64,000 nt of DNA from Orychophragmus violaceus (GCA_030180135.1 CM058233.1:110091994-110155993); one strand, 5' to 3'. Shown: positions 55,220 to 64,000, counted from the stretch's first letter. Notes: generated by a model from the letters alone, not told the origin. Translations and numbers: made by a program.

Positions 55220-55567
55220 TGTAACGCCCGTCCGCCCCTACCGGTGAGTCATCCATCCCTCTCCCGGGCTCGTGGGTCCCACCCCTATCCGACGGTCGGT
55301 GCGTTATTTTTAGTATGCCCGATCGAGTAATTTACTGACCCTACAATCATCCCATGACCTTTTTCCATGTGTTTTGTTCTCACACACATGCTACCACGAA
55401 TCACTTCCCGGAAGGTCATCCATCATGGGATTACTCCAGCCCAAGCACGCTTAACTCTAGAGTTCTTTCAGGCAAGTAATCAGAAAAGGTAAGTGCACTT
55501 GGTGACGTAGGTAGCCAAATCAATTCATTTAAATCTCTCCACATATACCACAAACTGGAATGTTATA
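55220..55567 (-). repeat. Cassandra LTR (right in window, 5' LTR of the element)
   Basis: 348 bp, TGTAACGCCCG to AATGTTATA. The 5S-like segment lies at about 55396-55500 with AAGCACGCTTAACTC preserved. Confidence 0.88.
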
Positions 55568-55650
55568 ACCATGTTAAAAGAAATTGGACAAATGCGAACG
55601 GAAGTTCAGTGGATATTAAGTTAAGCTTCTATAAAATGTTAATATTCTAA

Positions 55651-55917
55651 GACCATGAACATCAATGAACCTTTTCTTTTGGGGTTTTTAATATTTTTTT
55701 AATATTATTATTTTTTGTTTTTTACAGATGCAAAAAAAAAATCAAAAATCAAGAAAAAAGAATCAATCAAAACGCGACACATCAGCATGAACAGTTAATG
55801 ATTGGTTTTTAGCTAAAGATCAGTTTTTAGGAAAGTTGTTAAAAATAATATTTTTTTAATTATTTTATCTATTAATCCGTGACAAAAACCCCCTAACATC
55901 CTTCAATGTACATGCTC
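55651..55917. mobile_element. Second PIF/Harbinger-type MITE
   Basis: 267 bp. The termini GACCATGAACATCAATGAAC and CTTCAATGTACATGCTC are related inverted repeats, flanked by TAA (55648-55650 and 55918-55920). The right terminus is very close to that of the MITE at 54504, so both belong to one family. The interior is AT-rich and has no ORF. Confidence 0.8.
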
Positions 55918-55920
55918 TAA

Positions 55921-56784
55921 ATAAGGTGGGAGACAAGGAGAAAACAGACAAAACGCTTTGAAAGTTATATAGTCTAGATAGGGGCATGACCGTGCTTAGC
56001 CTTATGAAAAAGGGCAAAAGCCCTAGACCTCCCACTTTTCCACTTAAATTTAAATCTCCGTTTAATAAAATTTATTAACTACCTCATATTTTAAAAAAAT
56101 ATTATCATAGTTATTTGTATTTATTTTATATGTACATATTATAATAATAATTTCTTTTTTTTTTAACGTTTGTATAACCAATTTTTTTTTAAATTTTTAA
56201 TTTTTTTTTTCAGTTTTTATTTATTTTAATTTTATGATTTTGTACATGTTCTTTACTAACTACTACTAAATTTAATTAATATTTTCTTAAATAGTTTAAC
56301 ATAATTTGCACTAATAACTAAAGAGACAAATATAAATAAACTTTCATAAATTTATATGTATATTATAGTTAAAAAAAAATAAAATTATATGTATATTTAA
56401 GAAGATTTAGTAAAATTTTCATTATAAAATAAAAATGCATAATATATGATGTTTAATAAAACTTGATCTTGTAATAATATTTTGAAACACCCAAAAATTT
56501 GAAAGTTAATTTAATTTTTATTTTGATATGAATTATATTATCATATTAATAATTTTATCATTTTAAAATTTAATATTTAAAAATATTTAATTTTGTCTAA
56601 TTTTATTTTTGAACTCGTCCTAAGCCCCTAAAAACATATGCACGGCACTAGGTGTAGGTTAATATATGCTTGGTGTGGTGACGATGAATCCACAATATAA
56701 ATTGACTTAGACATTATTTAGACATTATATAGAACAGGCGATAAATAGCAAGTAGATTTTTATATATTCTGTATTAGTTTCTCA
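55921..56784. other. AT-rich intergenic DNA, no gene seen
   Basis: Very AT-rich with no exon-like segment. Words such as GGGCAAAAGCCCTAGACC near 56008 suggest an old repeat, unassigned. Confidence 0.4.
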
Positions 56785-56789
56785 TTAAC

Positions 56790-56945
56790 TGTAAGATTGT
56801 ATCAACTTTCGATATCTTCATTGATCACCAAGGGTTCGTATATATACATCACAAGGGAGAATATTTACCCTAATGTACGAGTATATTCTATGCGCATATT
56901 ATGGAAACTGAATAACTGACAAGATATTCTATATCTTGTCTAATA
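56790..56945 (-). repeat. 3' LTR of the minus-strand Copia element
   Basis: 156 bp, identical to the LTR at 60904. The pol stop codon lies at its very start in element orientation (56940-56942). Confidence 0.92.
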
Positions 56946-59900
56946 CCCTCCCGCAGTCCCATCGTGAGGAGCGCGAACGGTGAGACTGGATCGAAAGTCG
57001 GAGAATAGTTGTAATGAAAACCCTTTGGTGAAGATATCAGCGTACTGGAGGTGTGTTGGAACGTGTATAACTCGAATCTGTCCTAAGGCCACCTTTTCCC
57101 GAACGAAGTGAATGTCTATCTCGATATGTTTGGTGCGTTGGTGTTGTACCGGGTTAGAGGACATATAAACCGCAGAAATATTGTCGGAGTAGACCAATGT
57201 AGCCTTGGCGAGTGGTTGCTTGAGTTCGGTGAAGAGATTACGTAGCCATGTGACTTCAGCAACAACATTGGCGACCCCGCGGTACTCCGCCTCAGCGCTC
57301 GAACGTGAGATAGTGGCCTGACGCTTGGAGGACCATGAAAGTATGTTATCGCCGAGAAATACGCAATAACCAGAGGTAGAACGTCTGGTAGAAGGACATC
57401 CAGCCCAATCCGCATCCGTGTACGCAGTCAAGCTAGTGATGGGAGACTTGGTGAGCGGGATGCCGTGAGTGATAGTACCCTTGAGGTACCGGATGATTCG
57501 CTTTAAGGCTGTGAAGTGATTAAGCCGAGGATCGTGCATGAATAAACATACTTGCTGGACGGCAAAAGCGATGTCGGGGCGAGTGAATGTGAGATATTGG
57601 AGTGCACCAGCAAGGCTTCGATAGAGAGAGGGATCAGACATATGTGGACTATCATCAGCAGCTAATTTTGACTTCGTATCGACCGGTGTGGAGCACGGTT
57701 TACACTCGGTCATTGACGCTCGGTGTATGATGTCAGCAGTGTAATTTTGTTGTTGAAGAAAGATGCCAGACTTGTTGTATTTCACGGAGATGCCAAGAAA
57801 ATAATGAAGTCGTCCTAGATCCGTCATGTCAAATTCTGAGTCGAGAAAAGTGATTATCCGGCGAAGCAGTGGCGTTGAGGAAGCAGTGAGGATAATGTCG
57901 TCGACGTAGAGTAAGAGATAGGCACGTTCGGTACCTTTGGAGAAGATGAACAGTGATGGGTCGCAGATGCTTTGTCGAAAGCCAATACGACGAGCATACG
58001 AGCCAAATCGATTATACCATGCACGAGGCGCTTGCTTCAGACCGTAGAGAGATCGTTTGAGGAGACATACATGTTGCGGTTTTGCTGGGTCTGCGAAACC
58101 CGGAGGCTGGTGCATGTAAACTGTTTCGTCGAGATTGCTGTGTAGAAAAGCATTTTTGACATCTAGTTGATGTAGAGGCCAGTCCTGAGCTAGAGCAACA
58201 TTGAGGACAGTGCGTATAGTTGCCGGTTTGACGACCGGACTAAACGTCTCATCACAGTCGACTCCAACCTCCTGTGATTTCCCATTAGCAACAAGTCGTG
58301 CTTTGTAGCGTGAAAGAGATCCATCTGCATTGAATTTATGCCTGAATAGCCACATGGAACGCACGATGTTAGTAGACTTTGGTCGTGGAACAAGTGTCCA
58401 CGTTCCACATTTGATTAAAGCATTAAATTCATGTTTCATAGCATCGGACCAATTGTGATCTCTTGCTGCCTGAACATGAGAGAAAGGAAGTGGAGAAACA
58501 AGATCAGTATGGAGGTTAAGGCGAACAACTGGTTTGACAATACCGTGTTGAAGCCGAGTGGTCATTGTACGACTAGGAGGCTGAGCCGTAGGTCTGGCCG
58601 GAGGAGGAGGAGCCAATGGAACAGAGGGCGTTGTCAAGCGAGGAATAGGAGGAGGAAGAAGCAAAGGCGAAGGTGTTTGGCTAGCTTTTTGTGATGAAGG
58701 TTGCTCAGCTGCAAATGGAAAAGAGTGTTCATCGAATATAACATGACGGGACAAAATTATTTTGCGAGTATGCATGTCAAAACAACGATAGCCCTTATGG
58801 TTAGTCGGGTATCCAAGAAAAGCACATTTGGCTGAGCGAGGAGAGAGTTTGTGAGAAGCTGTAGGAAGAAGGTTAGGATAACACAAGCAACCAAATACTC
58901 GGAGATGAGAATAAGAAGGTGTTTTACCAAACAACCGAGTGTAGGGGACAGTGTTACCAATTGAGGAAGATGGAACGAGATTCAATATATGCACAGCCGA
59001 GAAAAGGGCTTCTACCCAGAAATGAGGCGGCATATGGGCTTGGATGAGGAAGGTTCGAACAAGGTTGTTTATTGTCCGAAGCATTCGCTCAGCACGGCCA
59101 TTCTGTTGAGAAGTATGCGGGCAAGAAAAGCGAATGGTGATGCCCTCATTGGCGAGATGAGAAAGGAATGCATGATTGGCGTATTCGCCACCATTATCGC
59201 ATTGAAGAGACTTGATTTTCCTGTTAAATTGGGTGTGAACATATGCTGAAAAATGAAGAAATTTGGCATAAGTTTCAGATTTTCGTTTAAGAGGATAAAC
59301 CCAAATGAAATGACTGTAATGATCAAGGAAAAGCAAGTAGTATTTAGAACCGCCAAGACTAAGAACAGGTGATGTCCATAAGTCAGAGTGAATAAGATCA
59401 AAAGGTTTATCGATAACAGAATGCGATGAAGAAAATGGCAAACGAGTATGTTTCCCGAGTTGACATGCATGACACAACCTTGTCATATCAGCCACATTAT
59501 TAGAAATAACACCAGAAGAAGCTAAATTATGAAAAGCTGAATTTCCTAGATGACCCAATCTTTGATGCCAGATTGAGTTGGATGTGAGTAAAGCAGCCGG
59601 TAGCGACGCGGAAGAGAAGGAAGGCGTCACTGAGTAGAGTGGTCCGGAGCTATTGCACCTGAGAAGAGTGATCTTGGTTCGGATGTCCTTAATAGAAAAA
59701 CCAAAAGGGTCAAATTCCATCGTACAACCATTATCAGTAACAAAACGTCGAACTGAAATAAGGTTTTTGATGATACTAGGACATATAAGAACATTTTGAA
59801 GTTTAAGCGAACGAGAGCCAAGAGAAGGAAGAGTACCATGTCCATACTGTTTGACAGGAACAAGAGACCCATTGCCAACAACAATGTCAGGAATAATGCT

Positions 59901-60608
59901 GGAATCAAATACAGAACGAAGAGTACCTGAGGAAGAGGCGATGTGATTTGTCGCGCCGGTATCCATATACCACGCCGTATCAGCCGGATCTCGTACCGAC
60001 ATTGCAGTGAACGCATTCGTCAAGGCTTGGGGAATGGTGGAAGAAGAACCCGCTACCGAACCAGCATCATGAATCATGTGTGCTTCCTGAGGCGTACGCG
60101 GCTGATATGGAGACCCGAGGATGCTAGGTGACTGAGATAAGGGAGCTTGCGGATAGTAAGAAGGAGGTGGTGCCGGATAGTAGTTCGTGGGAGGTGGATA
60201 CATACCCGGGTGACCATATGCGTATGGCATTGGCCATGGTTGTGAGGGGTAATTCCACTGAGACGAAGAACGGTTCCAGTTGTTGCGGCCCCGACCCTTA
60301 TTGTTGTTACGTCCTCGACCACCTCGGCCACGACTGTTGTTGTTGTTGTAGCCACGGTTGTCGTTGGTCTCTGTTGTGGTGTAGAGAACATTGGGAGATG
60401 ATGTATTGACGGCTACAGTCACAGATGGTTTTACCTGTTTGTTCAGACGGTCTTCCTCCATCTGAAGCATAGAACGGGCAATTGCGAAAGTAGGGAATGG
60501 AGATTTGTATCGCAGCACGTTCAGGATGTTGTCGAATTTGTCACTGAGCCCATTAAGCATATACATGACCAGTGTGCGCTCCGAGACAGGCGCATCAACG
60601 TTATGCAA
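56940..60608 (-). CDS. Copia Gag C-terminus and complete Pol polyprotein
   Basis: An uninterrupted 1222-codon frame. It begins within gag because the upstream part is out of frame. Order: gag remainder with Asn/Gly/Arg-rich linker (about 80-115) and no CCHC knuckle, aspartic protease WYMDTGATNH (about 218), GAG-pre-integrase zinc segment LCHACQLGKH (about 380), integrase core with DNGGEY and ANEG (about 405-530), reverse transcriptase with YVDD at about 900, RNase H with TDADWAGC (about 1065) and DNISAVY. All catalytic motifs are present. Family resemblance to the plus-strand element at 28.6 kb is close in every domain. It could supply enzymes in trans if translated, but normal gag-pol initiation is broken. 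Confidence 0.9.
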   Translation of the reverse strand: MHNVDAPVSERTLVMYMLNGLSDKFDNILNVLRYKSPFPTFAIARSMLQMEEDRLNKQVKPSVTVAVNTSSPNVLYTTTETNDNRGYNNNNSRGRGGRGRNNNKGRGRNNWNRSSSQWNYPSQPWPMPYAYGHPGMYPPPTNYYPAPPPSYYPQAPLSQSPSILGSPYQPRTPQEAHMIHDAGSVAGSSSTIPQALTNAFTAMSVRDPADTAWYMDTGATNHIASSSGTLRSVFDSSIIPDIVVGNGSLVPVKQYGHGTLPSLGSRSLKLQNVLICPSIIKNLISVRRFVTDNGCTMEFDPFGFSIKDIRTKITLLRCNSSGPLYSVTPSFSSASLPAALLTSNSIWHQRLGHLGNSAFHNLASSGVISNNVADMTRLCHACQLGKHTRLPFSSSHSVIDKPFDLIHSDLWTSPVLSLGGSKYYLLFLDHYSHFIWVYPLKRKSETYAKFLHFSAYVHTQFNRKIKSLQCDNGGEYANHAFLSHLANEGITIRFSCPHTSQQNGRAERMLRTINNLVRTFLIQAHMPPHFWVEALFSAVHILNLVPSSSIGNTVPYTRLFGKTPSYSHLRVFGCLCYPNLLPTASHKLSPRSAKCAFLGYPTNHKGYRCFDMHTRKIILSRHVIFDEHSFPFAAEQPSSQKASQTPSPLLLPPPIPRLTTPSVPLAPPPPARPTAQPPSRTMTTRLQHGIVKPVVRLNLHTDLVSPLPFSHVQAARDHNWSDAMKHEFNALIKCGTWTLVPRPKSTNIVRSMWLFRHKFNADGSLSRYKARLVANGKSQEVGVDCDETFSPVVKPATIRTVLNVALAQDWPLHQLDVKNAFLHSNLDETVYMHQPPGFADPAKPQHVCLLKRSLYGLKQAPRAWYNRFGSYARRIGFRQSICDPSLFIFSKGTERAYLLLYVDDIILTASSTPLLRRIITFLDSEFDMTDLGRLHYFLGISVKYNKSGIFLQQQNYTADIIHRASMTECKPCSTPVDTKSKLAADDSPHMSDPSLYRSLAGALQYLTFTRPDIAFAVQQVCLFMHDPRLNHFTALKRIIRYLKGTITHGIPLTKSPITSLTAYTDADWAGCPSTRRSTSGYCVFLGDNILSWSSKRQATISRSSAEAEYRGVANVVAEVTWLRNLFTELKQPLAKATLVYSDNISAVYMSSNPVQHQRTKHIEIDIHFVREKVALGQIRVIHVPTHLQYADIFTKGFSLQLFSDFRSSLTVRAPHDGTAGGY

Positions 60609-60610
60609 GA

Positions 60611-60794
60611 GATCCGAGAGCGACTTCAGTTTGTGGCAAAAGTAAGGCAGTGGGTCTCGAATAATTCACGCCAAATGTCATAGTTGAGTTTGGCAAGGTC
60701 AAGGATGACCGGAATGTATGCTCGGATTTGTGAGATGCTGAAAGGCTTATCGGTAGTAGCAGGCGGCATCAAGGGATTCGCAGCCATGGCCATC
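60611..60794 (-). pseudogene. Gag N-terminus cut off by an internal deletion
   Basis: The gag start (MAMAANPLMPP) is at 60794, and the frame reads about 50 codons to RELFETHCLTF. It then joins, out of frame, to the sequence encoding HKLKSLSDLLHNVD. Compared with the related element at 28.8 kb, about 89 codons (roughly 270 bp, from GVLDNL to SVQEY) are missing. The shift brings a TGA shortly after the junction near 60634-60640. Confidence 0.85.
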
Positions 60795-60903
60795 GAGAAA
60801 GAAGAGAAGGTAGAAAGAGAGAGAGGAAAAGGAGAGAGAGAGAGAGACGAGAAGGAAAGGTAGGCGAAGAAGAAGGGATAGGATCGTTAGGTCTCTGATA
60901 CCA

Positions 60904-61059
60904 TGTAAGATTGTATCAACTTTCGATATCTTCATTGATCACCAAGGGTTCGTATATATACATCACAAGGGAGAATATTTACCCTAATGTACGAGTATAT
61001 TCTATGCGCATATTATGGAAACTGAATAACTGACAAGATATTCTATATCTTGTCTAATA
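60904..61059 (-). repeat. 5' LTR of the minus-strand Copia element
   Basis: 156 bp, identical to the other LTR, with the primer-binding site next to it at about 60890-60903. Confidence 0.92.
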
Positions 61060-61280
61060 TTAACAACTAATATTAATCTCCTATAAAAAGAACCAAGTCC
61101 GAGCCAAAGCAGAACACAGCACACTTGGGGTTAAGGAAAGGAAAAGAGAGCTTCTTTTGGTGTGTGTGTGTCAATTTGTTGTTCTTCCTTTTCTCGTGCC
61201 TTCCTCATCACGAGATCTCTCACAAGACTCGCGACTTTTAAAAAGAAAAGAAAAAGAAAGAAGAAGCGTAGATTCCATAA

Positions 61281-61520
61281 ATGGACATGAGAGGCAACAA
61301 CCAGCAACAACAAGTACTTGATGGGTCGGATATAGTTGAGCTGGTTGAAAACGAGAAAGTATTCAACAAATTTGTGGAACAAAAGTTTGAACAGTTAGAT
61401 CAAGACGAAGATGGTAAGCTCTCAGTGACGGAGCTACAGCCTGCCGTTGCTGATATCGGCACCGCTCTTGGTTTGCCTGCTCAGGGCACTTCCCCGGATT
61501 CCGATCACATCTACTCAGAG
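61281..61520 (+). CDS. EF-hand calcium-binding protein, exon 1 only (At4g38810-like)
   Basis: 80 codons from ATG 61281 (an alternative in-frame ATG lies at 61287) to a GT donor (TCAGAG/GTGAAT). The peptide starts MDMRGNNQQQQ, then SDIVELVENEKVFNKFVEQKF. It includes one EF-hand loop at residues 40-51 with ligands Asp40, Asp42, Asp44 and Glu51 (DQDEDGKLSVTE). The protein family is cytosolic calcium-binding with several EF-hands. No later exon appears in the 2.5 kb before the right edge. The downstream LINE therefore sits either in a long intron or in place of the missing exons. The young Copia element ends only about 220 bp upstream of the start, close to or inside the promoter. Confidence 0.8.
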
Positions 61521-62548
61521 GTGAATTTTTTTTTTTCCCTTCTAATTTCTCTGTTTATAAAGATTTAATATCGTGATATATGGTCCGGCTAATTTGCACA
61601 TAACTCGCATTGATTTAATTAGTATTTATAATTTTGTTCACTATATAGTTGTCATTTTATCTTGGCATATGTAGTCTTTGATGTTATCCGATTATTGCAA
61701 ATATTCTTGGGCCGCTTACTACATAGATTTTTTTTTTTGCTTTTGTTTTTAACCAAATACTTAGAAATGGTGCATCTAATATTGCTATAGTTTCTTTATG
61801 ATCTTGGAATTGTCATACCTATTACCTAGACTATTAATCTATTATACTACTGATACTTGCGTAGTTTTTTAAGCTATCTTCTTGATACTTGCGTAGGGTT
61901 TTGGTGGATACATTCTAGTTTTTTAGTTCATGCGTTAGAACACTGGTTCTAAATAAATGATAAATAGCTTTGGTCGGTGACCTTATCCTCTTTTAGCCCC
62001 TCGTGTCGCTCTTCTCGCTGCCGTCTCATGCTTGGAACATTGCTTTCTTACTATAATATATTGCGTGTGTTATACGTCATATAAGCTTTCGTCGGTATCA
62101 TCAATCTTTTTTCGACTGAGACATTTGTAACCTCTTATTCTTTTAATAGAGTATAGTATCCCACTTTGTTTTGTATCTTTTATAACGAAAACCCTTATTT
62201 ATAGCATATTTTATTTTTAAGACACGATGGAACGACGACCCCTGTTTTCCAAAGCAATTCAATAAAACACACAAAAGGAAAATATAAAGACCCTTTCTAC
62301 AAAAATTTCATTGTACAATATAACATCATAAATTGATATTTATATAAAATAATATATAAAATAATTTTAAAAATAAATTAGTATTTCGTTAAATTAATAA
62401 AATATCATTTTATATTATTAAATTTACCTGTAGTTAAAATGTAACTTTTTACTAATATAAAAACTTGTAAACTATTAAACCTACTTCGTGTTTCGCATGA
62501 ATCACGTGGATTAATCAACTAGACCAAGAGGACTTCGAATAGATACAT
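61521..62548 (+). other. Presumed intron 1 of the EF-hand gene
   Basis: AT/T-rich DNA after the donor site with no further EF-hand exon. A degenerate SINE-like A-box word (TGGTCTAGTTGA on the minus strand, about 62510-62528) is present without a good B box. Confidence 0.4.
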
Positions 62549-62606
62549 AAATGTGTAGTTGGTAGTTTTTTTTTTTGTGTGTGTGACAAATGTGTAGTTG
62601 GTAGTT
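62549..62606 (-). mobile_element. Micro-insertion: 20 bp between 19-bp direct repeats
   Basis: AAATGTGTAGTTGGTAGTT occurs at 62549-62567 and again, exactly, at 62588-62606. The 20 bp between them is, on the minus strand, GTCACACACAC followed by nine adenines. A long perfect duplication around a tiny A-tailed sequence is the footprint of target-primed reverse transcription of a drastically 5'-truncated transcript. Confidence 0.65.
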
Positions 62607-62611
62607 CTATA

Positions 62612-64000
62612 CTTTTTTTTTGAACAACTCATATGATTAATAATCAAAATAAACATCAGTTCACATGGTGCATATCAAATACAAGAGGGAGAGAAGCCAC
62701 ATAGAGGGCATTCTTTGCGATAGTGTCAGCCAATACATTTTCAGTCCGAGGGACAAAAACGAAGACGAAGTCGAATAAGAGGGAGCACGAGTGGTGGATA
62801 TCAGCAAGGATGCCGTAGAGCTCACTGTTGTTCTCCTTTTGATTGATGATCCGTAGTAGTTCCTTTGCATCTGATTTAAGGATAATTTTTGTGCATCCCA
62901 TCTCTAAGGCTTTAGATAGCATTGTTGAAATGGCCAAAGCTTCCGCCATTAGGGGAGATGACACAAACTGATCTGTTGAGCTAATCCGGTTGATTTCGAT
63001 ACCAGAGGAGTTGAAGAAAATACCTCCTAGTCCCGCCTGGTTTGTTGATTGGTGCCAAGCTGCATCGGAGAAGATGGTGACAGCTTCCATGTCCTGTAAG
63101 AGATGATGAGTTGCAGGGATTTTGTGGGAGACAGTACGGACTGGAGTCTTTGTCTCAAGCTGAGCTACTTGCCATTCCTTAGCGTCTTTTATGGCTTTTA
63201 CAATCGTTTCTTCAGGAGTGAAGCTCCTGTTTTCGAAGATGAGATGATTCCTTGCTGACCAGAGAGCCCAACAGAGCCACGGAAACAGGGGACCTGTCCC
63301 TACTCCTGTTGGAGGTAAGCAAATAAACTTGGGAGAAGCTCTGAGAGCTGTCTGAAAATCAGAGTAAGAGGTTAACTCTGCTGGGGTTTTAAAGGGAATC
63401 AACCGCCAAACCTGTTTTGCGAAGTCACATTGAAGGAACAGATGTTCTGTTGTTTCTAACTCTCCACACCTAGGGCAGCAAGCATTGTCTAGAAGTCCCC
63501 TTCGGAGGAGGTTTTCACCTATGGGAATAGCTTGTTGGATAACTTTCCACATGAACACTTTCAATTTCTCAGACATATGTGTGTTCCAGATTTGCTTGTT
63601 CCAATTGAAACCGGTGAAAGCTAGGTCATCTGCTTGTGGGTGGGTCTCGTCGAAGAGGTCCACTGCTGTATGGTAGCCGGATTTTACCGAGTAGATGCCG
63701 TTCTTATTTGGGAGCCAGACATGTTTATCTTCCTGGTCGCCAGAGCTTGGTCGCAGCCGTCGTATTTGTTGGCTGTATTCTGGCAGTATGTTCTGGATCT
63801 TTAATTCATCCCAGTGATTTGAGTTCTCTTCAAACAAGGCTGATACTGTTAGTTCTGAAGTATCTTCTGTTGAAGGTCCCATTGGGATGCATCGACTTGT
63901 TGTTGACAACCAAGCATCGGTCCAGATCAAGGTGGATTTACCATTTCCTAAGGCTTTTCCTAGTTGGGTTTTCAGTAGGTCTCGTCCTACAATTACTCCG
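62612..64000 (-). mobile_element. LINE (non-LTR retrotransposon) 3' part, continues past the right edge
   Basis: Minus-strand element whose A tail is the T run at about 62613-62621. The 3' UTR is short and the coding region is open to the right edge. It carries the zinc-binding reverse-transcriptase region and RNase H. The 5' end and target duplication lie outside the window. Confidence 0.9.
62656..64000 (-). CDS. LINE ORF2 C-terminus (zf-RVT and RNase H)
   Basis: Open from the right edge to the stop at 62656, about 448 codons. From its N side: VIVGRDLLKTQLG and WTDAWLS; then the zf-RVT domain (HVWLPNKNGIYSVKSGY, HMSEKLKVFMWKVIQQAIP, CCPRCGELETTEHLFLQC); then RNase H with acidic residues in IFSDAAWHQ, LMAEALAIS, LKSDAKELL and NVLADTIAK. 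All four RNase H acids are present and there is no frameshift, so this copy is younger than the LINE pieces at 22.8, 45.4 and 46.7 kb. Confidence 0.9.
   Translation of the reverse strand, partial: GVIVGRDLLKTQLGKALGNGKSTLIWTDAWLSTTSRCIPMGPSTEDTSELTVSALFEENSNHWDELKIQNILPEYSQQIRRLRPSSGDQEDKHVWLPNKNGIYSVKSGYHTAVDLFDETHPQADDLAFTGFNWNKQIWNTHMSEKLKVFMWKVIQQAIPIGENLLRRGLLDNACCPRCGELETTEHLFLQCDFAKQVWRLIPFKTPAELTSYSDFQTALRASPKFICLPPTGVGTGPLFPWLCWALWSARNHLIFENRSFTPEETIVKAIKDAKEWQVAQLETKTPVRTVSHKIPATHHLLQDMEAVTIFSDAAWHQSTNQAGLGGIFFNSSGIEINRISSTDQFVSSPLMAEALAISTMLSKALEMGCTKIILKSDAKELLRIINQKENNSELYGILADIHHSCSLLFDFVFVFVPRTENVLADTIAKNALYVASLPLVFDMHHVN

Larger units (their letters stand above)
54765..55567 (-). 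mobile_element. Cassandra TRIM retrotransposon, complete
   Basis: 803 bp. Two LTRs (54765-55107 and 55220-55567) flank a 112-bp interior. A perfect 5-bp duplication ACCAT lies at 54760-54764 and 55568-55572. Minus orientation is shown by the primer-binding site next to the right LTR (AGTATCAAAGCC on minus) and a purine tract AGAGTGGGTGAAT next to the left LTR. Both LTRs carry a 5S-rRNA-like segment on the minus strand (AAGCGTGCTTGGGC with GATGGGTGACC), the defining Cassandra feature that can recruit RNA polymerase III. It is non-autonomous with no ORF. Confidence 0.93.
56790..61059 (-). mobile_element. Ty1/Copia retrotransposon with identical LTRs
   Basis: 4.27 kb. The two 156-bp LTRs (56790-56945 and 60904-61059) are identical base for base. 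A 5-bp duplication TTAAC lies at 56785-56789 and 61060-61064. On the minus strand the primer-binding site TGGTATCAGAGACC follows the 5' LTR directly and a purine tract GACTGCGGGAGGG precedes the 3' LTR. Identical LTRs indicate a very recent insertion. The gag region carries an internal out-of-frame deletion, while pol is open. Confidence 0.95.

Noticed and set aside
54937..55500. 5S rRNA genes
   Set aside because: Both 5S-like segments are diverged and lie inside LTRs with primer-binding site, purine tract and target duplication, so they belong to a Cassandra element.
62486..62530. SINE head near TGGTCTAGTTGA
   Set aside because: The A-box-like word is present but no acceptable B box, A tail or duplication was found.

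Overview
This is a window of plant nuclear DNA, almost certainly from a Brassicaceae species, most likely tribe Brassiceae (Brassica or Raphanus type). The evidence is near-identity of the encoded proteins to Arabidopsis families as I remember them, intron positions that reconstruct full-length plant proteins, very AT-rich intergenic DNA, and plant transposons (Copia, Cassandra, Helitron, Stowaway, Harbinger and hAT-like elements, SINEs, LINEs). There are no prokaryotic operons, rRNA operons or CRISPR arrays.

The backbone follows, in order, the end of Arabidopsis chromosome 4 around At4g38960 to At4g38810: BBX18/19-type B-box gene (exon 1 only, minus), F-box/kelch gene (minus), V-ATPase proteolipid c (minus), an intact GAGA-binding BPC gene (plus), bZIP29-type factor (plus), a broken F-box gene (plus), SAUR16-like (minus), SAUR15-like (minus), SAUR14-like (plus), a receptor-kinase relic and a decayed SAUR (both minus), and exon 1 of an EF-hand gene (plus). 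Several genes expected between these are absent, as in post-polyploid fractionation. A foreign two-gene block, dynamin-related DRP3A (20 exons reconstructed, 817 aa) and a Costars-family gene, sits between SAUR16 and SAUR15. In Arabidopsis these two correspond to the distant neighbours At4g33650 and At4g33640. A defensin-like cysteine-rich peptide gene (3.0-3.5 kb) and a 170-aa two-helix membrane protein (11.2-11.7 kb) are additional single genes.

Mobile DNA fills most of the rest. 1-16 kb holds hAT-type elements, a foldback, a poly(A) retroposon and a SINE. 19-23.4 kb holds a second retroposon-like block, the dead F-box gene and a LINE remnant. 28.3-37.5 kb holds a Copia element nested in the end of a Stowaway MITE, an hAT MITE, a second Stowaway, a foldback and a Helitron. 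43.7-47.7 kb holds an FR-like CGGTT-rich element, a SINE and LINE 3' ends. 52-61 kb holds a MITE, an hAT-like element containing a 27-bp minisatellite, a Harbinger MITE directly abutting a complete Cassandra TRIM, another Harbinger MITE and a very young Copia with identical LTRs. 62.6 kb to the right edge is a LINE.

The observation I rate highest is the minisatellite at 53.05-53.79 kb. About 27 units of 27 bp carry 16 exact copies of the E2F consensus core TTTGGCGGGAAAA in one orientation, inside an element bounded by inverted repeats and a near-perfect 8-bp target duplication, with telo-box-like motifs in its arms. This looks like a transposon-borne array of cell-cycle transcription-factor sites.
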